NCBI GenBank assembly: GCA_964019425.1 | Contig: OZ025785.1 | Location: forward strand, 1,263,501 to 1,327,500 | DNA: 64,000 bases | From: Flectonema sp. DT1601 | Taxonomy: Eukaryota > Euglenozoa > Diplonemea > Diplonemida > Diplonemidae | Direction: 5' to 3' | Shown: in pieces, positions 1 through 10,805 of the stretch | How positions within the stretch are numbered: position 1 is the stretch's first letter | Layout of the letters: each line of letters starts with the position of its first letter | Position numbers and translations under genes: made by a program | The notes under the pieces: generated by a model | Told to the model about the DNA's origin: nothing | Database searches by the model: none | The model's input: only the letters and a program-made list of their open reading frames with translations

Positions 1-1
1 G

Positions 2-3000
2 ATGAGAGGTTTGCCGAACATCGGGAACTCCTGCTACCTCAACGCGTCCGTACAGTGCCTGCTGAAGGGCACGGCACTGACACAAGTGCTGACGGGGAAG
101 GAGGAAGTGGGGATGTCGGGCCTCCTGAGTGGAGTGGTCAAAGGGAGTGGGGAGTGCCTGGAGAAGCTGTCCGAGATGTTCGACCCGCTACAAGACAGGC
201 GGCAGGGGGAGGTAGTAGGAACCCTGACGTCCATAGTAGACGCCCTGTTGGAGGAGAAGAAAGAGGTGTGCGAACCGTTGTTCTCGGCAGTACAGCTGAA
301 ACAGCTGGTCTGCACGGGATGTGCGGACGCCTCCGGATCGACGGATGAGTTGACGCTGATCCCACTGTGTGGCCGTACACCACAAGTGAGGCTTCAGCCG
401 ACGAAGGAGAGAGTCGAGCGGTCCTGCGAGAAGCTGTGCGGCAGCAATGAGGCCACGCTGGAAGAGAGTTTCGCCTCGCTCCCAAGCTCCTTGATCTTCC
501 AGAGAGACAAGCAGGACACGCAAGGGTCCTTGGGATGGGAAGAGCGCTTCCAGGTGCAGGTCGGGGAGAGGGTGATGACGTACCAGCAAACGGGAGCGAT
601 CGCACACCTCGGGAGTGACAACGCGGGGCATTACGTGTCATACACGTGGGACGGAGTAGGCTGGCAGAAGCAAGACGACAAGGCAATAAGCCAAGTGTCG
701 ACAGAGGAGATCCACGGGACGAAACCAGTAGTAGTGGTCTACTCGAGGGTGGAGGGATCGACCCAAGAGGACGTCGGGGTGCCGGTGAGATGGATTCCGG
801 TGGCGAACAAGGACCGGATGGAGGTACGCGAGGCACCGCCGTCGGAGGAGGACACCGCGGGGTACACGTCCAGGGAAGAGGCGGAGTGTGTCCTCCGGAC
901 GCGAGTAGTAGGGGGGCAGACGCAGCGCAAGCTGCTCTTACTGGTATCGAGCGTCTGGAACGCGGAGATGGAGAAGCTGGGGGCGGCAGCATGCCTGATA
1001 CACATGGGAACGCTCGACAGGAGGTTCACGTGGTCGGGCTGCCTACCGACATGGGACGAAGCGACTGCGGAGTACGTGGCAGCGCTGCTAGGGCTCAACG
1101 CGATCAGGGAGAGATCGCAACTGCTGGGGGGTGAGACACAGATCGAGGTGGTCACACCGCAGCAGGGGTGGGGAGTCGAGCAGCAGGAGGCGCTGAAGTT
1201 GGTAGCGCTCCCGTCGGTGATAGAACACCAGGTGACGGAAAGCTCACGAGGGGTGGAGAACCTGGCCCTCTGGGAAGCGGAATCGGCGGCATGGGACGAG
1301 CCGGTGGAACTCTCGGAGGACGGGCTCGACTACTTGGTGATCGAGCTGGAGATGAATCTGGGGCTGTCCCAATTGAGGGGAAAGGCGGTGGAACCGGATG
1401 AATCCCAGTCGCTCCCAGGAGGGTCGACGGCATCAGGCGAAGACAGACCACGAGCCGAAGCGCCAGCCCAGGTGGAAGCGCAGACGACGGAAGCACAAGG
1501 AGCGGAAGCAGTAGGGCTGAGAGACGAGCCAGCACAGGAAGTGGGACAACCCGAGGAAAAAGAGCCCCCATCCCCCGACCCCCCGTCGAAGGAGGAGAAG
1601 CTGTATGCGGTGGCGGTGGGATGGAAACCGGGAGTGTATGCATCGTGGGAGGAGGCGAAGGCACAGACGGAAGGGTGCCCGAATGCGACACACCAGAGTT
1701 TCTCCTCCAGGAAGGAGGCGGACAGGTTCGTAGAGAGGTGGCAGCCGGAGACCAGGGAACCGACCCGGGCCACGGAGGGTGTCAGCCCACGTAAGTGGTA
1801 CGCAGTGGCGAGGGGCAGGGCGGTAGGCCTGTTCCAATGCTGGAACGAGGCGAACTCGATGGTGTCAGGCTACGCGGCGGCGAGACACAAGAGTTTCGCA
1901 AGCAAGGGGGAGGCGGAGGGATACCTCCGAACCCACCTGCTGGGGGAGGTGGTTGGCGAAGTAGGGACGAGGTACACCTTGGTGTACGCATGCGAGGAAG
2001 ACCCGGTAACGGGCCGTCTGGGGGCGGCGGCGAGCTGGTTGGACACACACCGTTTCGAGGTGTTGGGCACATGGTCAGCTGGCCTGCCAGCGGGAGACAC
2101 ACACTGGGGGCGATACTTCGCAGCCCTGGTGGGGCTGGTAGCGGCCAAGGCGTGTGGAGGCCCCGTCCCAGCGGAGGCATCCCTGCTGCTGCGAGGAAGC
2201 ACGACACACTGGTCGACGGACCAGAGAGAGGTGCTGGAGGAGGCGGAGTTGATGGGGAGGCGTACGACGCTGGTGGAGATGCCAGAGAGGATGAGAACAC
2301 ACGCGACGGAGGAGGCTGAAAAAGCGGCGAAGGAGGGCTCGACCTCAGTGACGGAAGCCGTGATGAAGGTTTTCACAGAGGGGGCAAAGAACTGCCTGGG
2401 ACACGGGACACAGACGGGTCCCTTCACGGTGCGGTGGGAGGGAAGACAACTGCGTCTGGAACCCCAGTACACAGAAGAGGGGACGGGATCGTCAGGCGGC
2501 CGAGAGTCGGTGGAAGGAGAAGACGCGAGGGTAGAGGGCCGAGACGAGCAGAGCCCGGTCCCAACCCCGAAGGGGGCCGTGCAAAGGGTAGAGGCGGGAG
2601 TCCTGGAGTTGAGCTCGGAAGGGTCGGAGGGAGATGACGATAGATCATCCTCCCCAGCGACAGGGCAGGACGAAGGGAACGGTTCCATGTCGGGAGGCTC
2701 CTTGGGGAGTCCAGGGACGTCGGACATGGAAGTAGAAGAACAGACGGACGAAAGGGACCAGTCGGTAGACCCGTCGGCAGCAGAGACCTCAGGCGAAAAC
2801 CATCACCTGGCCGAGGACCTGCAAGTCGAGAAGGGGGACGAGCTGGACGAGACGTCCCACCACTCAGGAGAGCCACCGTCGTCAGACGGCATGGACGGAG
2901 TGGAGGGGTTGGAGGACCTGGAAGACTCACAGTCGGAGATGGAAGTCGACGGAGAAAATGTGACGGAAGGGTCAGTAGTCCAGTACGTCGAGGAGACGTC

Positions 3001-3967
3001 AGAGGACGTGGTCCAGGTGGCAGAGTCGGACACAGAGGAGGAGGGATCGTCAGACTCCCAAATGACCATGACGGTCGATGAACAGGAATGGGAAGAGGGA
3101 GCGGCGCCCGAGGGGAACGCAGGTCAGATGGCCTGGATGCTGGGACTACACCCAGAAGGGGGGAACGCGGAAACACGACGGGAGGGCCAATCGGAGCCCC
3201 TTTCAAAGCTGGTGAACTCAGGCGAAACAAAACCAATGGCCGAGAGATCCAGTTTGGGGGCGAAGATGGGACCACGCGCAGTGGGTAGTGACGGGAGCGG
3301 GGAAGACGCAGAGAGATCGCCGGGCACGGTGTCGACACCGAGCACGAGAGGGAGGACGAAGTACAGAAAGGGAATGGAGGAGGAGAGGGAGGAGTGTGTG
3401 TCGCCGAAGACAAATACGGGAAGGGGACGCACGAGAGGCCGGAAGGCAAAGACGGGGGCAAAGGGGGCCGGAAAGGAGGACCCAAGTCCGCAGGTGTTGC
3501 AGGCGGAAATGGGAGAGTCCACCCCGAGCTCAGGTGAACGGCAGGCGAGGAGGAGGTACAGGAAGGGAGAAGAGAGGGAGAGGATAGAGGTTCTCTCCCC
3601 AGACCCGAGCAGGAAAGCGAAGAGGAAGAGACGCAAGCAGAAGGAACCGGAGCCAGTGGAGGGCACCACGAGGGAACAGGCGCCGCGGAGTTACAACAGG
3701 AAACCCACACTGCGTCGGGTAGGTAAGGGAGACACACCCGACACAATGGGGTACGCACACGGGCCCCCGGGCTCCCTGACCTCGTTCACGGACGCGGGCG
3801 TACGCCCGGAGCCGGCGGAGCGAGACGGACAAGGTGTGGCAGGAGTAGAGTTGGTCACAAGGTCGTCGTCACAGAGTGAGAAAAGCACCCAAGGAGAGAT
3901 GAGGGAGAGAGAAGGGGATCCAACACGAAGGGTCCTGGACTTCTCGTCGAAAGGGGGAAGGTGCTAG
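2..3967 (+). CDS. USP-type protease fused to RNase H1 HBD and RNase H-like domains, copy 1 (5' cut by window edge)
   Basis: The frame opens at the window edge, so the true start may lie upstream. Residues 1-250 form a USP (peptidase C19) core: Cys box GNSCYLN with Cys11, a CxxC at 104-107, His box AGHYVSY with His210, and Asp225/226. All catalytic residues are present, so deubiquitination is plausible. About 535-580 and 600-645 are two RNase H1 N-terminal hybrid-binding domains (YAV..GR..G.F..W.EA pattern, ending SF.S..EA). About 310-430 and 655-775 look like RNase H folds (GAAA strand, AALxGL helix) without the D-E-D-D residues. The tail (800-1321) is acidic and disordered, then basic, with repeated RRYRKG-like segments that could act as nuclear localisation signals. 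There are no introns and it is far more GC-rich than the rest of the window. The domain calls are pattern recognition; the joint function is unknown. Confidence 0.7.
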   Translation: MRGLPNIGNSCYLNASVQCLLKGTALTQVLTGKEEVGMSGLLSGVVKGSGECLEKLSEMFDPLQDRRQGEVVGTLTSIVDALLEEKKEVCEPLFSAVQLKQLVCTGCADASGSTDELTLIPLCGRTPQVRLQPTKERVERSCEKLCGSNEATLEESFASLPSSLIFQRDKQDTQGSLGWEERFQVQVGERVMTYQQTGAIAHLGSDNAGHYVSYTWDGVGWQKQDDKAISQVSTEEIHGTKPVVVVYSRVEGSTQEDVGVPVRWIPVANKDRMEVREAPPSEEDTAGYTSREEAECVLRTRVVGGQTQRKLLLLVSSVWNAEMEKLGAAACLIHMGTLDRRFTWSGCLPTWDEATAEYVAALLGLNAIRERSQLLGGETQIEVVTPQQGWGVEQQEALKLVALPSVIEHQVTESSRGVENLALWEAESAAWDEPVELSEDGLDYLVIELEMNLGLSQLRGKAVEPDESQSLPGGSTASGEDRPRAEAPAQVEAQTTEAQGAEAVGLRDEPAQEVGQPEEKEPPSPDPPSKEEKLYAVAVGWKPGVYASWEEAKAQTEGCPNATHQSFSSRKEADRFVERWQPETREPTRATEGVSPRKWYAVARGRAVGLFQCWNEANSMVSGYAAARHKSFASKGEAEGYLRTHLLGEVVGEVGTRYTLVYACEEDPVTGRLGAAASWLDTHRFEVLGTWSAGLPAGDTHWGRYFAALVGLVAAKACGGPVPAEASLLLRGSTTHWSTDQREVLEEAELMGRRTTLVEMPERMRTHATEEAEKAAKEGSTSVTEAVMKVFTEGAKNCLGHGTQTGPFTVRWEGRQLRLEPQYTEEGTGSSGGRESVEGEDARVEGRDEQSPVPTPKGAVQRVEAGVLELSSEGSEGDDDRSSSPATGQDEGNGSMSGGSLGSPGTSDMEVEEQTDERDQSVDPSAAETSGENHHLAEDLQVEKGDELDETSHHSGEPPSSDGMDGVEGLEDLEDSQSEMEVDGENVTEGSVVQYVEETSEDVVQVAESDTEEEGSSDSQMTMTVDEQEWEEGAAPEGNAGQMAWMLGLHPEGGNAETRREGQSEPLSKLVNSGETKPMAERSSLGAKMGPRAVGSDGSGEDAERSPGTVSTPSTRGRTKYRKGMEEEREECVSPKTNTGRGRTRGRKAKTGAKGAGKEDPSPQVLQAEMGESTPSSGERQARRRYRKGEERERIEVLSPDPSRKAKRKRRKQKEPEPVEGTTREQAPRSYNRKPTLRRVGKGDTPDTMGYAHGPPGSLTSFTDAGVRPEPAERDGQGVAGVELVTRSSSQSEKSTQGEMREREGDPTRRVLDFSSKGGRC

Positions 3968-4554
3968 GGACTCCACGAAGGAGGTCTCAAGAGTCGAGGA
4001 AAAAACAGAGCCAAGACCCCAGAGCCAACCCAAAACACATGGTAGAGGACGAGGGAGAACAAGAGCGGGAGCGAGGTTAGAAACGTGACCAAAGCCCCCG
4101 CGAAGCAGGAGACACAACCTGCAACCAGACCCCCCCCAAAAAAAAAAACCCCGGTCAACGAGGCAAACTCGGACCAAAACATGCTTTTCACCCCCCCCCC
4201 AGGAAACACCGACCAGTGGAGCCAAAGGCCACACACATATTATAAAAATCAAAGGCCGCCCCCCAACCCAAGAAAAGGATGAAAAACTTTCAAGCGAAAA
4301 AACTTGACGTCCGTGCGCCCCAGAGATCAAAGGACGGACGACTCACACCCCCTTCTTTCGCCCCATTTTATTTACTGGTACAGCGACAAATGTAAAGCTG
4401 GGTAGACGACGAATTATTCTTTGTGCACAGAGACAAGGGATCCATGAGAACAAAGGATCAAGAGAAGAAGTGCACATTCCCCCTTCCCAAACCCAGAAAC
4501 ATGAGAACTCATTAAATTGAAGGGTCATGTCTTTTCAAGTCGAAAAATGCTTAA
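3968..4554. other. Spacer between the two USP/HBD genes
   Basis: No supported gene. The first part reads like a GC-rich 3' UTR, and there are A8 and C9 runs near 4140 and 4192. Composition falls towards the AT-rich level of the window after about 4350. Confidence 0.5.
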
Positions 4555-4698
4555 ATGCAAAAGAAGACTGTCGTCCCCAGCTCGCGGGTTTTCCCTGTCG
4601 CTGTATGTCGAGACAACGATCAGAGTCAGAAGAAGGATTGTACTATTAACAGCATAATGAAAAAGGACAAAGAGAGTAGTTTCCATTTTATCTTCCCG

Positions 4699-4777
<79 letters not shown>

Positions 4778-7700
4778 TAAGAAAACTTTTATTTATAAAA
4801 AACTTTTCTTTTTTTTGGAGGAGACACGAGTCACGATCCAGGACCAACACTCAAAAAAAAAAAAAAGACTTCACGGCGGACACGGTCAGGAAGGAGATAA
4901 CAAGGTATTCTTTGGCAGGAGGTTCGCCATTGGCTTTCCTTAAACAGATCCTAAATAACCTGGCACTGAAGGAGTGCGCGGTGTGGGGGGGGACTCTGAG
5001 GAGCCTGTTCGAATCCAGATTGAAAGCGACACACAGGTGTGTATGTGGGTTTGTGAGGCAGGAGGTGCAGCTGAGTTTCATGGTCTTGGACCCAAAGACC
5101 AAGCCGGAGACAGCAAAGATCATCCTCTTAGGAGGGCCGCTCGAAGAAGAGACGAAGAGTCCAACGATCTGCGAGAGGTGTAGATCGCCAAACAGAGACT
5201 GCACTGTGCAGTGGAGATTCGCCGAGATGCCGCCGATCCTGTTCGCGAAGGAGAGAGTGGAACAGACGACGAGGGCCGCCTTTCAGGTAGAGACTGAAAG
5301 CGGGCCACGCAGTTATGTTTTAACGGGGAGTGTATGTGGCAATGGGAGACATGCAATGACAATGGTAAGAACGCCGAGGAACCGATGGGCATGTGTGAGC
5401 GACGAACGGGTGCGGAGCAAAGAAGGACCAGGCACGGGGCCGCTTTATTGGGTGTATACGAGAATCGAAGGAACGGAGGGTCTGTTAAGTGAGAAGCTCC
5501 TCTCCATAGACCACCGCATGCGGACAAGCCGAGCACTGAAGCCACGCCCAATGGACGATAAATCGGGACGAGCGAGGCGGTGGTACTTTGACCAAAAAAC
5601 ACAAGTAGCGAAGGAGGCGGTGGTAGAAAGGAGGGAAGAGCCAGTTCTGCATGTGGAAAAGCCGAGGGCAGAGCAACCACCATCCCCGTCGGAGCCGAAA
5701 CCTTTGGAGCCAGCATCAAACGGAGACATTGCGAAACTGACGCAAGAGACGAAGGAAGAGCCACCAGTACAAACTAACCGCTCCAAAGGGGACGGTGGGC
5801 AGCAGGCGCTGCCGCCGCCCCAGCTGCTCAAGTCTGAGGCGCGGAGTCCAGAGCGGGCAGAAGGCTCAACAACGGAACCAATGCGAATGGACGGGAGCGA
5901 CCAGACTAAAGACGTCACCGAACCGTCGGCGGGGATAGGATTGCACGCAGGAGGGAATTACTCGGACACATCCCTGTCGCTATCGGAACCGCCGCCTGTG
6001 AAACCCCACGGAAATGTCGAGACTTTGGAGCCAGCATCAAACGGAGACATTGCGAAGCTGACGCAGGAGACGAAGGAAGCGCCACCAGTACAAACTAACC
6101 GCTCCGAAGGGGACGGTGGGCAACAGGCGCCGCCGCCGCCCCAGCTGCTCAAGTCTGAGGCGCGGAGTCCAGAGCGGGCAGAAGGCTCAACAACGGAACC
6201 AATGCGAATGGACGGGAGCGACCAGACTAAAGACGTCACCGAACCGTCGGCGGGGATAGGATCGCACGCAGGAGGGAATTACTCGGACACATCCCTGTCG
6301 CTATCGGAACCGCCGCCTGTGAAACCCCACGAAAATGTCGAGCGGATGCCACAGGGACTGAGTGCGGTGCCATTGACGCTGTCAAAGCAACCGGAGGACC
6401 AGGATAGACGACAGACACCTCCGGCTCCCCAGCAGTCCGTATTAAAACTACAAGAAACAGGACAGGATTTGCTACAGGTCCCGGTGAAAGTAGCCGAGCG
6501 GTCGAAAGAACCGGAGGCGCCGCCTGCGGTAAAAGAAGAGTCGAACCTGCCGGCGAGGAACCTTTCACCACCGGTGTCTATTTTAACACCAAGCCAGGAC
6601 GTGCGGATGCCTACGCAGCCGTTGCGTGATCCCGAGCAGGGAGAACCGCATGCACTTGTGAAACCGACAGAGGGCGCACAGACGCAAGCGAATGGAGTGG
6701 TTTCAGAAGGAGCAGCCCCACAGAAGAGCAGAAGGGAGCCGACAGAACCTAAGACGTCTAGGGAGCAAGGTCTAAAACTGGGCTTTTACGCAACAGGACC
6801 GACCACGTGGGAGACAGCACCGTGGGAAGGAGAGCAAGACCCAGAGGAGGCCCAACAAAAGAGGGAGCCACTGGTACCACAGGAAGCAAACGCTCGGGAG
6901 GAAGACCGCGAGGGATATGACGAACCGACAGCGCGTGGAACAGACGGAGAAGCTGATGTACAGATGGAGAACTATGAGAGCCAGGAAGGGGCGAACTCCC
7001 AGGAACTAATGGAGGAAGTTACAGGGGAGATTGCCGAAACGAGCGAGCCGCTAGCGTATGGAATGGATGAAGGGGGTGATATACTCATGGAGGACTGTGA
7101 ACCGGAATCAAACCTTTTCTGCACGCGGGTAGCGCCAGCGGCCCCGTGTCTTGGTAGCAGAGGCCCGGACGTCACCGAACCGCAGAGCCAAGGGGGTGGG
7201 ACGAATATCCAGACGCGGACCACCTGGATGGAGGGCCTGACGAACCTCGGAGACTCGTGTTACCTGAACGCCACCTTGCAGGCACTACTGAAGGGGTCGC
7301 ATGTGGATTTCCAGCGGGCACGGAACACCCCTCACGTATGCGGGACGAGGTGTACAGTGTGCGCACTAGCACTGGTGCAGGGAGGTGGGTCGCAAGGAGA
7401 GATAACGAGGATCACAAGAGAATGGATGGGAAGAGGACAACAGGACGCCCACGGAGCCCTACTACACATAGTGTCGGACCTGCAGGAAAGAGCAAGACCA
7501 GGCGACCTCTTAGCAAACGCTTTCACATGCATGGTGGCAGTAGAACGCACGTGCATATGCTGTGGCGGAGGGAGCCAATCAATCGAGCTGGACTGCGGCC
7601 TGATACTGCGGGGATGGGACCTACAGTCGGCACTGGAGTCGACGACGATACCACAGGACTACGTGTGCGGACTGTGCGGTACGGGGTCTATGCAGGAGCG

Positions 7701-10038
7701 CAGGATTTTGATGGAGGCGCCGGAAACGATGATCGTATGCATTGTGAACGAGAATGCCACGAAAATGGCGCTGGGAGAACAAGTGTCGATGCGGAACAGC
7801 AAGATACAGGCCGACTATAGGGTGTCCGCTGTGGTGGTCCATCAGGGGTGTCTGGGATCGGGTCACTACACGTCTTTCACCCTATCACCGGGCGGCTGGA
7901 GGTACCAGGACGATGAGGTGGAGCGAGCAACAAGCTGGCGAGAGGTGCTGTCGTCTGTCCCTTACGTGCTATTCCTGCGAAGACAAGCTACAAAGGAGAT
8001 GTTCTGCGCAAATGAAGTTCCGATGATGCCACGACTAGCTCCACAGGTGGTCAGGGCAACGCCTCCAGAGCAGCACGGAATGGAAGGAAGGGATTATAGG
8101 CAAGTGAACAGTGAAATGCTCATACGGCCTGGAACGCAAAAGTCACGGACACAGTGTGAAGTACCACAATCAACACGGACCCAAAACCCACCGAACCTGC
8201 TAAGGACGGTGAAGACACTAGGTCGGTGCGAGAAGAAGAACGCCACGCGTGTCACAATACGAGCACACACAACGAAAGGCCAGAGGAGTCAACCGGCGAC
8301 GCGAATGGAGAGCAAGTTCAAGCTCTATGCTATCTCGAAGGGAAGGGGACGCACTACCATCGTGAATAGCTGGGCAGAGGCCGAGAAACAGACGAAGGGA
8401 CTCTCTTGCGCTGTTTATCAGGGCTTCAATAATGGAGAGGAGGCGGAGGCTTTCCTGAGAAGCACTGACCCAGAGTATAAGACAGCAGACAAGCCAGTAA
8501 AAGGCCCACGCAGAAATCGGCGGTACGCGGTCCCGTGTGGACGGCGTCCAGGAACGTACAGCACATGGAGTGAAGCCTCACTGCAAGTGCTACGCTGTCC
8601 AGGTGGGAAGGTGAAGAAGCTTTGCACGGACAGGGGAGCACGGGAGTACGTCGAAGAGCACAGAGCCACGAAAGGGTTAACGCAGCCAACACCACCACAT
8701 CCAGCTGTGTACCTTTTCTTAGGCAAAACCGGAAGGGCGTGCCTGGTGCGGAGTGGCGGAGGACCAGTGATGAAGAAGTGGCATGAGACCACAGGAGAGG
8801 AAAAAGACCCCATGCTGGCCGCACTAGAATTGGCACTGGAATGGGTCACAGGGAAGGGCCTCCTGGAGGGACCCGTGGAAGTGCAAGCGTACGCACCCTT
8901 GGAACAGTGGACGAGAGAACGGTGGGAGAAATTCGGGGCGATAAGTAGCGTGGTAAGGGCACGAGGACTAGTGTTGAGGCTGGCGGACCTACCTGTCGAA
9001 GTAAAGCACACAGCTTACCAGTGGGTGTGCCAAGTGATGACAGGCGAAACAGAGGTAGAACAGAAACCGAAGCCAGCGGAACCAGTCGAGGAGCCGAAGG
9101 AAGGATCGGCAGATCCCCACCATGGACGTGAGCCCCGAATAGGATGGCGCCCAAGTGCGATCCATGAGCCTGAGGAGGGAGTGCGAGGACAGTCGGAACC
9201 GGAAGCGGCTTTTAGAGATTCGAAGAAGAGGGCGAAGATCGAGCTAATAGAATGGCACTCTGAAAAGCCCATCTATGAGCTGTTCTACGCAGCAACACAG
9301 AGGGAGACGAGAACGTGTGTTGTAAGTGGCGGTGAAGTGATCCACATGTGGAGATTCCCCCTCAAGGAATGCTCGCCGAACCGCGAGGGTAAGGCGTTAG
9401 GGATCGGGATGGCGCAGCTGCTAAGTTACGGAGACGCAGTGAAGGAAATAGTGGCGTACGGCTCACTCGAGCACTCAGTAGAGTCACACCGACGATACAT
9501 CGAGGTCTCGCAGAGAATGGCGCATCGACTTGGATCAACGCTGAGGCTGGAGCGCCTGCCCCCCGAAGCCAGCGAAGAGGCCTACCGATGGGTGAGAGGT
9601 GAGGAAAAAGTCGGGAGGAGATTGTTAAAGTGGAAGGAGGAGAACGGTAAGGAAGTCTCACAGGCGGTAACAAGCACACACGAGAAAAATATTGTGCCTG
9701 AAACCACCACGGAGCCTACCATGGACCATGACTCAGACAAGATGACGTCAGACTCGAGCTCGATCTGCTCCCCACCGACACAAGAAGACCGCCCCCCAGT
9801 AGGGATGTGTGGGTGCGGAAAGGAGATACCGCAAGCAGCGATCAAGAATCCGGTGAAACACCCGACGAAGGGATGGTGTGATAGGTGTGGAGAGCGGATC
9901 GCGAAGGGAACGCGGGTAGTCATGTGCGTGAAGTGTGACTACGCTGAATGCTGCGGATTGTTGGAGAGATCGCGGCGTGGGAAAGAGAAGAGGAAAAGGA
10001 AATCACGGGGATCGCGATCGAAAAACGATGCCATGTGA
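4555..10038 (+). CDS. USP-type protease fused to RNase H1 HBD, RNase H-like and zinc-binding domains, copy 2
   Basis: The open frame is 1,827 codons, but the first ~100 cross a 75-nt A run, so the real start is doubtful. From 4867 to 5475 there is a second, degenerate USP-like half domain (CxxC pair, GRHAMTM in place of the His box, LYWVYTR strand) with no Cys box. A charged linker contains a 107-residue tandem duplication. A complete USP core follows: GDSCYLN with Cys902, QQDA box, two CxxC pairs, SGHYTSF with His1104, and Asp1119/1120. Then come two RNase H1 HBD-like domains (nt 8320-8463 and 8518-8661) and two RNase H-like folds lacking the acidic catalytic set (8704-9040 and 9274-9600). 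The C-terminus (9805-9958) carries a Cys-rich zinc-binding motif (CGCG, CDRC, CVKC, CC). Domain order matches copy 1, so the two are paralogues. No intron is evident. Confidence 0.7.
4699..4773 (+). repeat. 75-nt pure A homopolymer
   Basis: An uninterrupted run of A follows TCTTCCCG. It lies inside the open frame of the next gene and would encode about 25 lysines, which is probably not translated. It is immediately followed by a 17-nt segment that recurs beside the tRNA-Ile gene at 12719. Confidence 0.9.
5703..6344 (+). repeat. 321-bp tandem duplication inside copy 2
   Basis: Two adjacent units (about 5703-6023 and 6024-6344) are almost identical and in frame, each encoding 107 residues that begin near LEPASNGDIAKLTQ and end near PPPVKPH. 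Only scattered substitutions separate them, so the duplication is recent. It lies in the low-complexity linker before the intact USP core. Confidence 0.9.
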
Positions 10039-10458
10039 GAAGCATGAAACGGAAAGTGAATGAACGGAAAAAATTAAATGTAAAGAAGTGAACTTGTAAA
10101 AAATGTAAAGAAGCAAACATGTTAAAAGAAAAATGAAAAAAAAAAAAAAGAAGAGTGAAAAGGAAGACAGAGTTGTATGTAAACTGTATGTAAATGTAAG
10201 AAGAAAGAAAAAACACGCTGGAAGTGGGAGTGCAACCATCAGCGCAAACACAACCACAAATATTGTTTTTTTTTTTTTTCCTTTTTCTTTTCTTCGCTTC
10301 GGCGACAGATATGGTAGGACCTAGAAAACCGGCCCAAAACTTGTGTTGCAGTTTATCTTTTTAGCGCACACTCATGTAACATAAGGATCGCTGGTTCCGA
10401 GGGTTTGCTCTCCTGCCATACTTGCCTCTCACCTCCCTCAAAAAAAAAAAAAAAAAAA
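10039..10458. other. AT-rich 3' flank of copy 2
   Basis: Composition switches abruptly here from G-rich to A-rich. There are A runs near 10138 and a T run near 10265. The stretch ends in an A run of about 20 nt at 10440, which abuts the first LINE fragment. No gene seen. Confidence 0.5.
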
Positions 10459-10805
10459 TAATAACAAATTGATATTGGCGACTACGTGTCACCTACTTTA
10501 CTTCCAAAGTCTAAGGTTAGATGTCTGTTCCATCCACCTTATGATCAACGCGAGTGATGGAAGCCACGCCAAAGTGAAGAGGGCTTCAAGGTTAGGAATT
10601 TCGTTGGCAATAATAAGTTCCCGATCGCGATCCCACTTGCCGGTCAGTGTTGAGAAGCCCAGGATTTTGAACCTGGCCGAGTCGAGTTTGGGAGATTGAC
10701 ATCCCTGCAGCAGGTGAACCTGTGAGGACGGTTCGCCACAAAATGGGCAGTCGATCGTCTTGCGCCAGTTCTGAATTAGCGGGTGACATCCTGTCCGGAA
10801 GTTCG
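10459..10805 (-). mobile_element. LINE fragment F (3' end only)
   Basis: This 347-bp piece matches 13177-13523, the 3' end of LINE copy B, with about five differences seen by eye. It covers the last ~100 codons of the LINE ORF. Its far edge (10805) is abrupt, as expected of a 5'-truncated insertion. Confidence 0.85.

Noticed and set aside
138-3758. Long minus-strand and alternate-frame open readings across the GC-rich genes
   Set aside because: They mirror the + frame in high-GC DNA, are Pro/Ser/Arg-rich and have no domain pattern, while the + frame carries USP and HBD motifs.
4626-4850. Minus-strand phenylalanine-rich frame over the A tract
   Set aside because: It is a translation of the homopolymer.
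1-10038. The USP/HBD frames as ORF1 of the neighbouring LINE
   Set aside because: They lie on the opposite strand from the adjacent LINE copies, have very different composition, and no RT or endonuclease is attached. The idea that they belong to some other mobile element is left open.
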